NCBI RefSeq assembly: GCF_029633865.1
Contig: NC_079217.1
Coordinates: 55,156,979 to 55,220,978, forward strand
Source: Lampris incognitus
Lineage: Eukaryota; Chordata; Actinopteri; Lampriformes; Lampridae
Reading direction: 5' to 3'
DNA length: 64,000 bases
Shown: in pieces, positions 47,620 to 58,800 of the stretch
How the letters are laid out: each line of letters opens with the position of its first letter
Numbering within the stretch: position 1 is the stretch's first letter
Program-made: the position numbers and the translations under genes
The notes under the pieces: generated by a model
What the model saw: only the letters and a program-made list of their open reading frames with translations
What the model was told of the DNA's origin: nothing
Databases searched by the model: none

Positions 47620-49018
47620 GGAATCCCCAACAATGATGAGATGGCCTACAGCAGTGGTTCTCAACCTTTTTGGGATCCTGGACCCCCTGTGTATTTTTGA
47701 TCTACCCTGAGGACCCCTCCACCTGATCTTGGGGGAGGGGGGTTGCAATTTGATAGAAACAGTAGAAACTGCATTTTAAATTGCATTATAGCATTTATTC
47801 ACTCTTTGGGGCAAAAATAAGAGCTTTCAGTTGTAACTTAGATATAGTTAACAAAACAGAATTCTTATGCAGTAACTTTCAGATATATGTAACAAAACAG
47901 AATATGTATTCAGTAACTTTCAGATATATGTAACAACAGAATTTTTATGCAGTAACTTTTAACAATGCAAACGGGAGCGAGATCTCTTATTAAAATACAA
48001 TAAATTACACTTGTGAACAGATGTAATTAGAGAAAAAAGTCCTGTTACCCTTTATAGTTTAGGTAGATAAAGGTCTCAGTCACATTTGAGTAAAATAATC
48101 CTATTTCTATAAATGTCATAGAATCTTTTTTTTAAAGATATTTTATTTTCACGGACCCCTTGCAATTACACCACGGACCACTAGGGGTCCGCGGACCCCC
48201 GGTTGAGAAACACTGGCCTACAGGGACGAGATTCAGCACCTCACATCATGGTGTACTACCAACAATCTTGTCCTCAATGTGCAGAAGACGAAGGAGCTGA
48301 TTGTGGACTTCAGGAGGTCTAGAAGCTGCAGCCACTCCCCCATACACATCAATGGGGTGGAAGTGGAGCGTGTTTCAAGCTTTAAATTCCTTGGAGTTCA
48401 CATCAGCGAGGAACTGTCCTTGACATCAAACACCCAGGCCGTTGTGAAAAAGGCCCAACAACGCCTGCATTTCCTGAGGAGCGCCCGTCTATCCCCCAAA
48501 ATTCTCACCAACTTCTACCACTGCACCGTAGAGAGCATCCTGACCAGCTGCATCTAAGTGTGGTATGGCAACTGCACCTCAGTAGACCAGAAAGCTCTGC
48601 AGCGGGTCGTCAAGGCAGCCCAGCATATCATCGGTACCCAGCTCCCAGCCATAAAAAACATTTATCACCAACACTGCCTTTGAAGGGGTCTCAGCATCAG
48701 CAGAGATCCAACCCACCCCAACCATGGACTGTTCTCCCCCCTGCGTTCTGGAAGGTGCTACAGGAGCCTCAGAGCCCGCACTACCAGGCTCAAAAACAGC
48801 TTCTTTCCACAAGCTGTTGCCCACCTGAACCTGGCTACCCACTGAATGACTGTAAATATTTTTAAATATTTTGTACTCTTGCTCTTTTTTAACTTATTTT
48901 TAGCTTTTGGTCTTCATGTGTGTATATCTTATACTGTGTTTGCTGTGTTTGTCTGTGTCTTTCTTGCACTCTTTGGTGAAGCCACAGCCCTCATTTCGTT
49001 TTTTACGCAACACATTTA
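47620..49018 (+). pseudogene. L2-like LINE, RT C-terminal part and 3' end
   Basis: The frame reads NDEMAYRDEIQHLTSWCTTN (interrupted by a hAT MITE at 47652-48215), QKTKELIVDFRRSRSCSHSP, VSSFKFLGVHISEEL, VVKKAQQRLHFLRSARLSPK and FYHCTVESILTSCI. After a stop at about 48555 it continues VWYGNCTSVDQKALQRVV, SISRDPTHPNHGLFSPL and RLKNSFFPQAVAHL. It ends with TCATTTCGTTTTTTACGCAA. The same family is at 19225-19850 in the other orientation. Confidence 0.82.
47652..48215. mobile_element. hAT MITE (CAGTGGTTCTCAACC)
   Basis: The ends CAGTGGTTCTCAACC and GGTTGAGAAACACTG are inverted and flanked by perfect 8-bp duplications GCCTACAG (47644-47651, 48216-48223). It is 564 bp and non-coding. Removing it plus one copy restores the LINE frame. 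Confidence 0.92.
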
Positions 49019-49399
49019 ATTAGGGGACAGTTTTGCTACTGCGTTCCCTTGCACTACTTTTGTGTTCCCTCGCAATACCTTTTTCACCAGTGAAGAAGAA
49101 GCTAACTTCCGGCTGGTTTCTGCATTCATCATCAGAAGAAGAGCCATATTGGGGACATGGTGAGAAAAAAATTAGGGGGCAGTTTTGCGTTCCCTCGCAA
49201 TAACTTGTCACCAGTGAAGAAGAAGCTAACTTCCAGCTGGTTTCTGCGTTCATCATCACAAGAAGCTAACTTCGGGTGGTTTCTGTATTCATCATCATTC
49301 ATTCATCATCATCAGATCATTCAGCGTTAGGTTGGTGGTGTTCATTTTTATGATTTATTTATTTTCATACTTTTCATCATATATATCATACTTTTGCGA

Positions 49400-49890
49400 G
49401 AAGAGTATCAGGAGTGATTTGGGACAGAAGGGTTCCAGCAAGAGTTAAAAGGAAGGTTTACAAAATGGTTGTGAGACCAGCGATCTTATATGGTTTTGAG
49501 ACAGTGGTACTGACAAAAAGACAGAAGGCGGAGCTGGAGGTGGCAGAGTTGAAGACGCTAAGATTTTCATTGGGAGTGACGAAGGACAGGATTAGGAAAA
49601 AGTATATTAGTGGGACAGCTCAGGTTGGATGGTTTGGAGACAAAGCAAGAGAGACAAGATTGAGATGGTTTGGGCATGTGTGGAGGAGAGATGGTGAGTA
49701 TATTGGGAGAAGGATGCTGAATATGGAGCTACCAGAGAAGAGGAAGTCCGAAGAGGAGGTTCATGGATGTGGTGAGAGAGGACATGCAGGTGGCTGGTGT
49801 GACAGGAAGATGCAGAGAACAGGAAGAGATGGAAACGGATGATCCGCTGTGGCGACCCCTAACTGGAACAGCCAAAAGTAGTAGTAGTAG
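49400..49890 (+). pseudogene. RTE-like LINE 3' fragment
   Basis: An open frame of about 140 codons reads DRRVPARVKRKVYKMVVRPA, ELEVAELKTLRFSLGVT, RIRKKYISGTAQVGWF, RLRWFGHVWRRDGEYIGRRM, then shifts near 49745. It ends GCGACCCCTAACTGGAACAG followed by AGT repeats. It is the plus-strand relative of 17590-18400. Confidence 0.8.
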
Positions 49891-50289
49891 TTTTATGTGA
49901 ATATCAATAAAATTACCTGTGTTTGATTAAGTTAATGTGCCATTATCAAACATTATTGAAATTAACAACTGAATTAACAAGAAACATGGAAACAAATCAC
50001 TCAAAAAACTCATTTTGGCTACAATGACAGTGGAAATAATACAAGTAAAAATCTGTCCTTCAAGCTCTTTGTTGAGGCCTGCTTTATACTGATTTACTCA
50101 GTGTTGCATTAAAACTGGGATGAAAAGCATACCTAGTCCCTCTTCATTAATTGTATGCTCTCTTCTGTGACTTCACTAGACCGCAGGAAATGTTCTAAAT
50201 CCTCCTCCATATTTCCAGATTGACTTGATTAGAAACAAAGAACATAACCTTCCCTTTGCAAGTGTTAAATCAAAGCAATACTAACAGAA

Positions 50290-51735
50290 TAGTGAGCCCG
50301 CTATCGAAAGCAATGTTGCAAAACTTACTGTCCATTAACATTTAGCAGACACGTACAGTTACGATAACATTTAGCTGACACTTTTATCCAAAGCGACTTC
50401 ACACGAATAGTTAAATAAATACATAAATAGTTAAAATGACTGGAGCGGGACATCGAGCAGACTCGTCACTTGGGTAACTTGGCGTGTCAAAAGACGGAGC
50501 CCGCCAAAAATGGAAGTTTTCCCGCCCAACCCGATGGCTCCATTGCTAACAGAATAGGGAGCGGGCTATGGAAAGCAGTGTTGCAAAACTTACTGTATAG
50601 TTACATTAACATTTACATTTAGCAGACACTTTTATCCAAAGAAACTTCACACAAATAGTTAGATAAATAAATAAATCGTTAAAATGAACACCACCTACCT
50701 AACGCTGAATGACCTGATTCTGATGATAACGATGATGAACGCAGAAACCAGCCGGAAGTTAGCTTCGTCTTCTTCACTGGTGAAAAGGGTATTAGCAGTG
50801 TTGCAAAACGTACTCTACAGTTACATCAACATTTAGCAGACACTAATATCCAAAGCGACTTCATACAAATAGTTAGATAAATAAAAAAATCATTAAAATG
50901 AACACCGCCTGTAATGGAACGGTTTCCTTTATTTTTAGAGCCTCCCTACCGCTAGGGGCATCGTTCCATTATCTTGAGTATTTTGCCTTCTAGTGGCATA
51001 GATAAGTACCGCGGTTTCAGCTACTTCCCTTTCCTCCTCTTCCTTTTCCTGTGACAACGAGAAAATTGTGTGACAACACAGCAATACTCATGCTCCATCA
51101 TTAGCCATCACCTAGTTTCTACCCCTTTGAGTGGCAATATCTGTAAGTAAAGCTATTCCATCATTGCTAGAATCTTTATTTTGAAATATTTTTTACGTAT
51201 TTGCTACAGTTTGTGTAATTTTGGTAACATGTATGACAGCACATTTTAATGATGGCATTCAGGCTATACGTTTGATGCTAGCATAAATACAGTGTTCAGT
51301 GCTATACCTGATTAGTTCCAACTTACATTTTATTCCTGCAAAGAAAATATTAGTTTTATACTTAACTGTTTCCTGAAAAATAGAGGATTAGTTATCCTAA
51401 CTGTAACTCTAGATTGAGTAAGCTATTTTGTATTGTATACTGATGTATGCTTTTCTGTATGCTTATTTTCAGTTTCACACTTCCTTGTTATTAAATCCCG
51501 TCCTTATACAACACTGGTCTGTTCCTTGGAGGATATGATGCAAGGGAGAGTTTAGCTGGCTGTAAAACCTAATATAGGACAAGAGTCACATTAGGTGTAG
51601 CAGTACACCGCCTATCTAACGCTGAAAAAAAAGTATCAGCAGTGTTGCAAAACTTACTGAACAACTAAATTAACATTTAGCAGACACTTTTATCCAAAGC
51701 TACTTCACACAAATACATAGATGGGTTAAAATGAA
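50290..51735 (+). repeat. Four related units with ACATTTAGCAGACAC core
   Basis: GTTGCAAAACTTACT, CATTTAGCAGACAC and ATCCAAAGCGACTTCACAC recur at about 50310-50420, 50575-50690, 50795-50905 and 51640-51730. The later three are followed by AAAATGAACACC. A related motif occurs at 61010-61050 in another element. Confidence 0.8.
50910..51607 (+). repeat. Solo LTR, 698 bp
   Basis: TGTAATGGAACGG...GCAGTACA is flanked by perfect 5-bp copies CCGCC (50905-50909, 51608-51612). Joining the flanks gives AACACCGCCTATCTAACGCT, which matches the uninterrupted unit AACACCACCTACCTAACGCT at about 50688. Strand is uncertain. Confidence 0.85.
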
Positions 51736-52041
51736 CACCACCTACCTAATGCTGAATGATCTGACGATGATGACGATGATGAACACAGAAACCAGCCGGA
51801 AGGTAGCTTCTTCTTCACTGGTGAAAAAGGTATTGCGAGGGAACGCAATAGTTTTCTGCCCCCTATTTATTTTTTTTTCCGTCACCGTGTCCCTAATAGA
51901 TGTGTTTTCCCGCCCTTACCTAGGGCGCCGGGGTGGGTGCATTGTCCTTCCGGTCTAAACATCCGTAGCCGGATGTAAACATGCAAGCCTAGATCTGCGA
52001 TATCTTCAACAACATTAAACATTAAAAATGGACAATAGAAA

Positions 52042-52120
52042 ATGAAAAAAATTAGTTCAGTGATACACTGTGCAGTGCGTGGCTGTACTAATACACGGAA
52101 AAGCCTGAATGAGTGGCTGG
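52042..52120 (+). pseudogene. THAP-domain exon, first part (interrupted)
   Basis: The ATG at 52042 opens MKKISSVIHCAVRGCTNTRK and then SLNEWL. CAVRGC is the first cysteine pair (C-x4-C) of a THAP zinc finger. The frame is cut at CTGG (52117-52120) by the Gypsy LTR and resumes after 60428 without loss. THAP proteins bind DNA as host regulators or domesticated transposases. This locus could be a host THAP gene or part of a P-like repeat; no other exon is recognised upstream. The preceding 51880-52041 contains no element and may be the promoter/leader. Confidence 0.7.
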
Positions 52121-52834
52121 TGTAACCATGTTAAAATTAATGATTTTATTTTGTTTGAGTATGAAATATCACCAAATCCTGTCTGTGTGCTGTTATTTGT
52201 GTTTACTACATTTTATTTTATGTCATTATTTACTTTTATGTGTTTTACAACGACCGTCATATACGTGTACTGTCGCTTTAAGAGAGAGGTCTTATGGGTA
52301 CTCGGAAGAGGGAACGCGGGAGAGGCCATTTTTGTTTTGTGGGAGGAGTCTCAAGCAGCGATCGAGCCGAGCCACGCGTGTTTCTTACCGTAGGACAGTT
52401 TTGCTGGTTGAGGAGAACGTAACCTTGAGTATCCCTGTAAGAAGATACTGCAAGCTGTGGGATAAAATACTTGTTTATCCTTTCTTACATCGGAGTCCCG
52501 TGGACGGTTTCTCCTTCTAACGCACACGAGTGAAGTCCGGGCAGTGGTTGAACTTTGACCCCCACGTCCGTAAGAAACACCGCTCCCGCTGGAGGACTGG
52601 ACGTTTGTCGAAGGGTTTGAAACCAAAATAAATGGCAAGGTGAGCCAAATAGAGTCCTGTGTGTCCCCCCTCCTTCCTTGATCATGATGATGATGATGAT
52701 GATGAGAGACTGAGGGCCCCCCACAACATCTGGGACCCCACCGAAAATAGAACACAACGCAGAGCTGATGATGGAAGTGACGGGCGTGCAGCAGGCTGAC
52801 CAGCAAAGAACAGCATAGGACTGCCCCCGTTACA
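52121..52834 (+). repeat. 5' LTR of the young Gypsy element
   Basis: It is 714 bp, TGTAACC...CGTTACA, with an ATG/ATC tandem at about 52681-52704 and AATAAA at about 52627. Confidence 0.95.
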
Positions 52835-52835
52835 T

Positions 52836-52848
52836 TGGTGCCGTGACC
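52836..52848 (+). other. Primer binding site, tRNA-His type
   Basis: TGGTGCCGTGACC begins one base after the LTR and matches the complement of tRNA-His 3' ends over 12 nt. The following 52849-53295 is the untranslated leader with a poly-A run near 53065. Confidence 0.75.
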
Positions 52849-53295
52849 CTCCTGGATCCTGAGAGTGACATCAGTTGCTCGCCGCGGGAGGCTGCTGTCG
52901 TCATCAAGCCCCAGACGTCCTCAGGTATTTCTATAGACTGTACGCTCATGTTACAGTGGACTGGAGTTGAGCTGTGTGGACACTGGACAGTCATAGCTGT
53001 GGTTACCATGGACTGGGCTTGTGAACAGGACATTTGTATATACTGAAGGAAGAAAAACACACGAAAAAAAAAAGGAAAAAAGGTTAATGTTGATGTGATT
53101 GAAGGACTCGTGTGAATAATCTATTGATGTAAACTACTGGATATGTGCATATGTGATTAATCTATTCGTGAATTTGTTGATTGTGTGTGATTGTTTCAAT
53201 CGCTTAGTGATTTCTAGATTCAATTATTTAAATGAATTGAGCTTTTCACTTTTTTATTTTATTTTTTATTTTATCTGAGTGTTAGAGGTAGGAAC

Positions 53296-54843
53296 ATGGC
53301 AGAGGGTGGTTCGTACGTAGGTGGGGGTAACATTGCTGATCAGGATCTTTTGGATCGCCAGTGTGCTATGGAGAGGGGGTACCAGTTAGATGTGGGTGGG
53401 GGTTTACGGCTAGGTGTAGGTAGGAGTTTCGGGCAGCTCTTAGAGGGCGGGGAACCAGACACCAGAGCACCAGGACCTAGAGACCCGACCACATTTGGCA
53501 CTCCTCAGTTCACCTCCACACGCTACGTAGAACGGGCCAGGCCAGGTATCAGCGAAGGGGCTGTGCTAGGTAACAGCGAGCAGCCAGTGGGTGAGTTAGC
53601 AATGCTCATTACTCAGTTAGCAGAGAAGATAGGAGAGTCAATCACTGCTAAGCTGCAGGAAATACAAATGCTTAGAAACACACACACAGACAGTGCTAGG
53701 TCTGCTGAACAGTGTTCGGAGACAGTGCCTACTGTTAGAGTAGTAATGCAGACAGATGCTAGGGAGCCTCCTATTTTCAGGGGCGATAGCTCTGATAAGT
53801 TTACAGTTCATGAGTGGGAGATCCTTATGACTTTGTATTTGAGGAAGCGAGCCATTCCAGTTAGTGAGCAGTCACATGAGATTCTAGCTAAGCTTATGGG
53901 GAAAGCAAGGGACATGGTGAGGATAAAGCTGCGCAACACATCTGTCGACCACATAGCGAACCCCCACATTATTTTTGATGTACTGAAGCAACACTTTAGT
54001 GACTTCACATACTCGAGCATGCCCCTGGCGGACTTTTACAGTATGCTGCCCAAGCCAGGTGAGGACGCTATGGAGTATTGGATTAGGCTTAATAAGACAG
54101 TGGAGGTGGCTGACGAATGCTTGAAGTGGCAGGGCCGTAGTATTGAAGAGCCAAGCCACGAGGTAAGCATGATGTTTATCAAACACTGTCCAGATCAGTC
54201 TTTTGCCAATGTTTTTAAGTTCAAGTCCGCAGGGAAATGGTCTGCTAGCGAGATCCAGGAGAGGCTTGATGAGCACATGCTGGAGAGGAAGTCCCGTGTT
54301 GCTGCAGGTGACCAACGTGAAGCAGGCGCGGTAGAGCATAGGTTCCATTCACAGGTTCATGTCCCTGTAGTCGACATGGCTCCCGACTTGAACACGACCG
54401 TGCCGGTGGTGCCATCTCCCGTCCCGGCTCATGCGTCATCTCCTATACCATTTTTTGCAAGGTCTCCTACACCGTCTCCCGCACCGTCTCCCGCACCTGT
54501 CTCTGGCGGTGATGACTATATGAGGAGTTTGGTGAGCTTGCTAGACCGTTTGGTCACAATGCAGACTCAGGTTCCAGTTAGCGCTGCAGTCCGGACACCG
54601 ACGCTGACTCAACCGCCAGCTAACGCCGTAGGGCGGGTGCCAGACGCACCACAGAGGTTGTGCAGGGTTTTTAAGTCTCCGGATCACTCCACATTTTCCC
54701 ACTGCAGCCGGGAGAACCGATGTATAAACTGTTTGTCTCCTAGTCATTGGAAGAGGGACTGTCCTCACCCTCAGCCGCCCAACCAGCTCCGTTCTCAGCC
54801 TGGTGGAAGAGCTGGTCGTCAGTCTCGTCCGTTAAACTACTAA
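53296..54843 (+). CDS. gag: Gag of the young Gypsy element
   Basis: The intact 515-codon frame starts at the ATG after GTAGGAAC. The N-terminal 110 residues are glycine-rich. About residues 150-345 (REPPIFRGDSSDKFTVHEWE through EIQERLDEHMLERKSR) have the pattern of a Gypsy capsid. A proline/serine-rich linker follows, then a CCHC knuckle C-x2-C-x4-H-x4-C starting at residue 476 and a basic C-terminus. The protein should assemble cytoplasmic particles. The frame overlaps pro by about 97 nt and ends in TAA at 54841-54843, two codons after a slippery heptamer (separate entry), so Gag-Pro is probably made by minus-1 frameshifting. Confidence 0.92.
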   Translation: MAEGGSYVGGGNIADQDLLDRQCAMERGYQLDVGGGLRLGVGRSFGQLLEGGEPDTRAPGPRDPTTFGTPQFTSTRYVERARPGISEGAVLGNSEQPVGELAMLITQLAEKIGESITAKLQEIQMLRNTHTDSARSAEQCSETVPTVRVVMQTDAREPPIFRGDSSDKFTVHEWEILMTLYLRKRAIPVSEQSHEILAKLMGKARDMVRIKLRNTSVDHIANPHIIFDVLKQHFSDFTYSSMPLADFYSMLPKPGEDAMEYWIRLNKTVEVADECLKWQGRSIEEPSHEVSMMFIKHCPDQSFANVFKFKSAGKWSASEIQERLDEHMLERKSRVAAGDQREAGAVEHRFHSQVHVPVVDMAPDLNTTVPVVPSPVPAHASSPIPFFARSPTPSPAPSPAPVSGGDDYMRSLVSLLDRLVTMQTQVPVSAAVRTPTLTQPPANAVGRVPDAPQRLCRVFKSPDHSTFSHCSRENRCINCLSPSHWKRDCPHPQPPNQLRSQPGGRAGRQSRPLNY

Positions 54844-55811
54844 ACCCACACCTAGAGAGGGATGGTGTGGGTAAAGTAGATGTATCCCTCACTGATGTCT
54901 CCGACCTGGCTCACTTGTATGAAGACAAGTGTGCCAAAGCACCTCAGGGTTCACGTATGGTCATTCAGGCGACACAGAGGATTCAGGCTTTCAGTGACTT
55001 GTTCTATGCTCCTGTTCTTGTCAACCAGAGTGTGCAGCTTAATGACATGTTGGATACTGGCTCTATGTCATGCAGTATCAGTGAAAATGCAGTAGAGAAG
55101 CTCCGCTCTGGGGGTGTTTTACCTGAGAAGCAGCAGCCTGAAGAGAACATTGTCTTGATTGGCTGCGGTGGTCTGGAGACTAGGCCTGATGGTTTTTATG
55201 ACCTCAACATGCAGCTTTATGGTGTTTCCTTTGTCATACCCACTCTGGTCGTGCCCGGTCAGCATGATGATCTGATAGTCGGCACAAACGTCATTAAACA
55301 TGTGGCCCATGTACTCAAGAGTGGTACTGAGTACTGGGACATCGCGTCCGGACAGGAACATCCGTCTAGTCCTGACGTTGAACAGTTCTTGTCCATGTTC
55401 ACGAATGTAGAGCGCTGGAGGGGTGGTGCAGTTCCTGAGAAGATAGGTACTGTTAAGCTCACCCAGGCCGTGACACTCTTACCGAGGCACGAGCACTTAG
55501 TCTGGGGCAGACTTCCTGCTAAGGTGCCTATGTCAGCTGGAAGCACTGTTGTTGTGGAGCCGACAGACTCCAAGGCCATGCCACGCAGTGTACTCGTAGG
55601 TCGACTTGTCACACCGCTCTGGGGTGATAGGTGGGTACCCATGACTGTTGTCAATCCATCTGACAAAGCCATCACGCTGAAAAGGAACTGCAAGTTGGCT
55701 GATGTGTTTCCATGCTTGGCGATTGAGGACTTTAATGTTTTCCAGGGACTGCAATCAGTTGCAGGGAGGCATGAGCCCAACGCCACAGATAGTGCCTGTC
55801 CAGCCGGCTAG
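54747..55811 (+). CDS. pro: Protease region of the young Gypsy element
   Basis: This open frame (354 codons as read from 54747) is entered from gag at about 54837. The aspartic protease motif LNDMLDTGSMSCS has its catalytic D at 55053-55055, and the flap/second-loop region includes DLIVGTNVIK. After the protease comes HLVWGRLPAKVP, VVVEPTDSKAMPRSVLVGRL and ITLKRNCKLADVFP, a linker also present in the decayed element at 25390. It ends in TAG at 55809-55811 and overlaps pol by about 130 nt in the plus-1 register. Protease would cleave the polyproteins during particle maturation. A separate pro frame is unusual for Ty3/Gypsy elements. Confidence 0.88.
   Translation: MEEGLSSPSAAQPAPFSAWWKSWSSVSSVKLLNPHLERDGVGKVDVSLTDVSDLAHLYEDKCAKAPQGSRMVIQATQRIQAFSDLFYAPVLVNQSVQLNDMLDTGSMSCSISENAVEKLRSGGVLPEKQQPEENIVLIGCGGLETRPDGFYDLNMQLYGVSFVIPTLVVPGQHDDLIVGTNVIKHVAHVLKSGTEYWDIASGQEHPSSPDVEQFLSMFTNVERWRGGAVPEKIGTVKLTQAVTLLPRHEHLVWGRLPAKVPMSAGSTVVVEPTDSKAMPRSVLVGRLVTPLWGDRWVPMTVVNPSDKAITLKRNCKLADVFPCLAIEDFNVFQGLQSVAGRHEPNATDSACPAG
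54831..54890 (+). promoter_or_regulatory. Minus-1 frameshift signal: slippery heptamer plus H-type pseudoknot
   Basis: GTTAAAC (54831-54837) lies in the gag frame as G-TTA-AAC. After a 6-nt spacer that holds the gag stop, stem 1 pairs ACCCACAC (54844-54851) with GTGTGGGT (54865-54872). Stem 2 pairs the loop GAGGGAT (54857-54863) with ATCCCTC (54884-54890). All 15 base pairs are Watson-Crick. The shifted frame is exactly that of pro. Confidence 0.88.
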
Positions 55812-58800
55812 GAGTTTGTCAGAGCTCGGACTCAGTGACATTGACCTCAGCTCCTGTCAGGTTAGTGAGGCATGCAAGTCCCAGCTCACTCAGCTGCTCA
55901 CCGAGTACCATGACATCTTCTCCAGGGACTCTCTGGACTGTGGCGAGGTCACAGGATACACACATCGCATCCATCTGGTGGATGAGCGCCCCTTTCGCTT
56001 GCCCTACAGGAGGGTTCCCCCAGCCCACTATCAGAAGTTGAGACAGGTTCTCACTGATATGGAGGAGAAAGGGATTATCCAGAAGTCCTCGAGCGCATAC
56101 GCTTCACCGCTGGTTATGGTGTGGAAGAAGGATGGCAGGCTTCGGATCTGCACTGATTTCAGATGGCTGAATGCTCGGACCTTGAAAGACGCTCATCCCT
56201 TGCCACACCAGTCGGACTGTCTTGCCGCGCTGGGTGGTAACTGCCTCTTTAGTACGATGGACCTCACCTCTGGCTTATTCAACATCCCAATGCATGAAGA
56301 TGACAAGAAATACACTGCTTTCACGACTCCCCTTGGGTTGCATGAATACAATCGCATGCCACAGGGCCTTTGTAATAGCCCTGCAGCCTTCATGAGAATG
56401 ATGATTGGGATCTTTGGGGATCTGAACTTCACGAAGCTTTTGTGCTATCTTGATGATCTTCTTGTCTTCGCGCCGTCAGAGGTTGAGGCTCTGTCGAGTT
56501 TCCGCACTGTGTTTCAGAGGTTGAGGGAGAACAACTTGAAACTGGCTCCGAAAAAGTGTCATCTGCTGCAGAAGCGGGTGCGGTTTTTGGGCCACGTGGT
56601 TGATGGCGGAGGTGTGTCTGTCGATCCCTCCAAAGTAGAGGTCATCTCCAACATGACAGTGCAGGATCTCATGGAAGGTGATGGGTGCACGCCTTCTGTT
56701 CGTAGGATCAAACCTTTCCTTGGTATGGTATTTTACTACCAGCATTTCCTCCCGAACTGCTCCTCCGTGGCTAAGCCCCTGTTCGCCCTTACAGCTGGAC
56801 AAAAGAGGAGGGGGAGGTCAGCTAAGGATAAGAAGCCCCATGGCAGCTTCCGTAAGCTTACCTCCGCAGACTGGACGGTGGAATGTGGGGAAGCATTTGA
56901 TCTGTTGAAGACGATGTTACTGGAGTGTGTGGTGCTTGCCCATCCAGACTTTGAGGTGCCTTTCATTTTGTCGGTCGATGCGTCTTTGGACGGACTCGGC
57001 GCGGTGCTGTCTCAAGTGCCCCGAGGAGAGTCCAAGGCCAGACCTGTTGGTTTTGCAAGCAAGTCCCTCAGTGCCTCACAGCGGAAGTATCCAGCTCAAA
57101 GACTGGAGTTCATGGCGCTGAAGTGGAGTTTTTGTGAAAAGTTCAGCCACTGGCTGAAGGGTCAAAGCTTCACTGTTTGGACAGATAATAATCCGCTGAC
57201 TTATCTCCTAACGAAGCCGAAGCTTGACGCGTGTGAGATCCGCTGGGTGTCTAAGTTGGCGTCCTATACTTTCGATCTCAAACACCTGCCAGGGAAGAAA
57301 AACGTGGTGGCGGATGCCTTGAGTCGCGACCCTTTTTCCAAGCCCGTCAGTCAGAGGCTACTTAGGGAGCCCTACCCGGCCCTTGTTCAGGAAGCCGACG
57401 GGGTTGAGGGGGACTCTGTGCAGGATGTTTTCAGACTCATTTGCCAGTCCCAAACAGTGAGTAGTGCGCGATCTGGGTTTGCTGGTGATGCAGCTGAGGT
57501 CAGGGCTTTTTGTCAAGCCAAATGTGACTGGCCTGATGCATCAGTATTCACAGCACTCAGTTTGGTCCAGCACGTTCAGCATCTGTCGGGTGGTCAGGAT
57601 ACACTGCCAATGTTATCCACCGAGGAGCTCAGGTTGAGTCAGGAGCAGGACCCCTGCATCTCCAAGGTGTTGCCCTTTGTCGCTGTTCGGAAGCGGCCAT
57701 CGAGACGTGAGAGGCATGGTGCTGACCAGAAGGTCCTCAGGCTGCTGAAACAGTGGGAGAAGTTGGAAGTCAATGATGGTGTCTTGTACAGGGTGACAAA
57801 GGACCCAGTGTCCAAGCAGAGGAGGTCTCAGTATGTTTTACCTCTGAGTCTGAAAGACAAGGCACTGTCTGGCATCCACGATCACGCTGGTCATCAGGGC
57901 CAGGACCGTACTCTCTCTCTTGCAAGGCAGCGTTTTTATTGGCCTGACATGGAGAGGGATATCAGAGCATATGTCAGATGCTGTCGGAGATGTGTGTTTG
58001 GGAAGACCCCAGAGCCAGCTGCTTGCGCGCCCCTGGAGAGCATTAAAACCTCCGCACCGATGCAGCTTGTGTGTATGGATTTCTGGTCCGCTGAGGACAG
58101 TAAGCAGCGGTCGGTCGATGTCCTAGTGGTTACTGACCACTTCACTAAGCTTGCTCACGCGTTCCCCTGCGCCAATCAGACAGCGAAGCAGGTCGCCAAG
58201 AAACTCTGGGATCATGTATTCTGTGTTTACGGGTTTCCGGAGAGAATACATTCTGACCAGGGCACAAACTTTGAGAGCAACCTGATTGCAGAGCTTCTCA
58301 GGTTGGCGGGTGTAGCGAAGTCCCACACGACGGCCTACCATCCTATGGGTAATGGCGGGACAGAGCGGTTTAATCGCACGATGGGGAATATGCTCCGTTC
58401 CCTTCCGCTTCAGCAGAAGCAACAGTGGCCTCAGAAGATCCATTCTCTCACGCTCACGTACAATGCCACTGTTCACGAGACCACGGGTTACGCGCCTTTC
58501 TTCCTGATGTATGGGCGTGTCCCAAGACTGCCGGTGGATGTTATGTTCAGGCAGGTTTTGCATGACCCTCACGTTGTTGATTATGACTCTTATGCTCAGT
58601 CTCTGCTTTCCTGTCTAAGGAGGGCAATGGAGATCGCTCAGAAGCACTCCACGGCTGAGCAGCAGCATCAGGCGCGACAGTACAACAGACATGCCAAGGG
58701 CACTGTCCTGTCTGTCGGGGATCGTGTTTTGGTTGCGAACCAGAGTGAGCGAGGGAAGAGAAAGTTGGCTGACAAATGGGAGAACGGAGTGTACACGGTT

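Larger units (their letters stand above)
49020..51875. mobile_element. Inverted-repeat element with internal repeat units
   Basis: The left end (AGGGGACAG, GCGTTCCCT, CACCAGTGAAGAAGAAGCTA, CCGGCTGGTTTCTGC, GCGTTAGGTTGGTGGTGTTC; 49020-49350) is the inverse complement of 51720-51875, arms of about 150-330 bp. Parts of the arms are repeated: 49160-49260 duplicates 49055-49145, and 50680-50790 repeats the right arm. No transposase is found. Nested inside are an RTE-like fragment and a solo LTR. Target duplication was not resolved. Confidence 0.72.

Noticed and set aside
50290..51735. A CRISPR-like array or tandem satellite
   Set aside because: The units are long, unequal, interrupted and carry insertions; the genome is eukaryotic.
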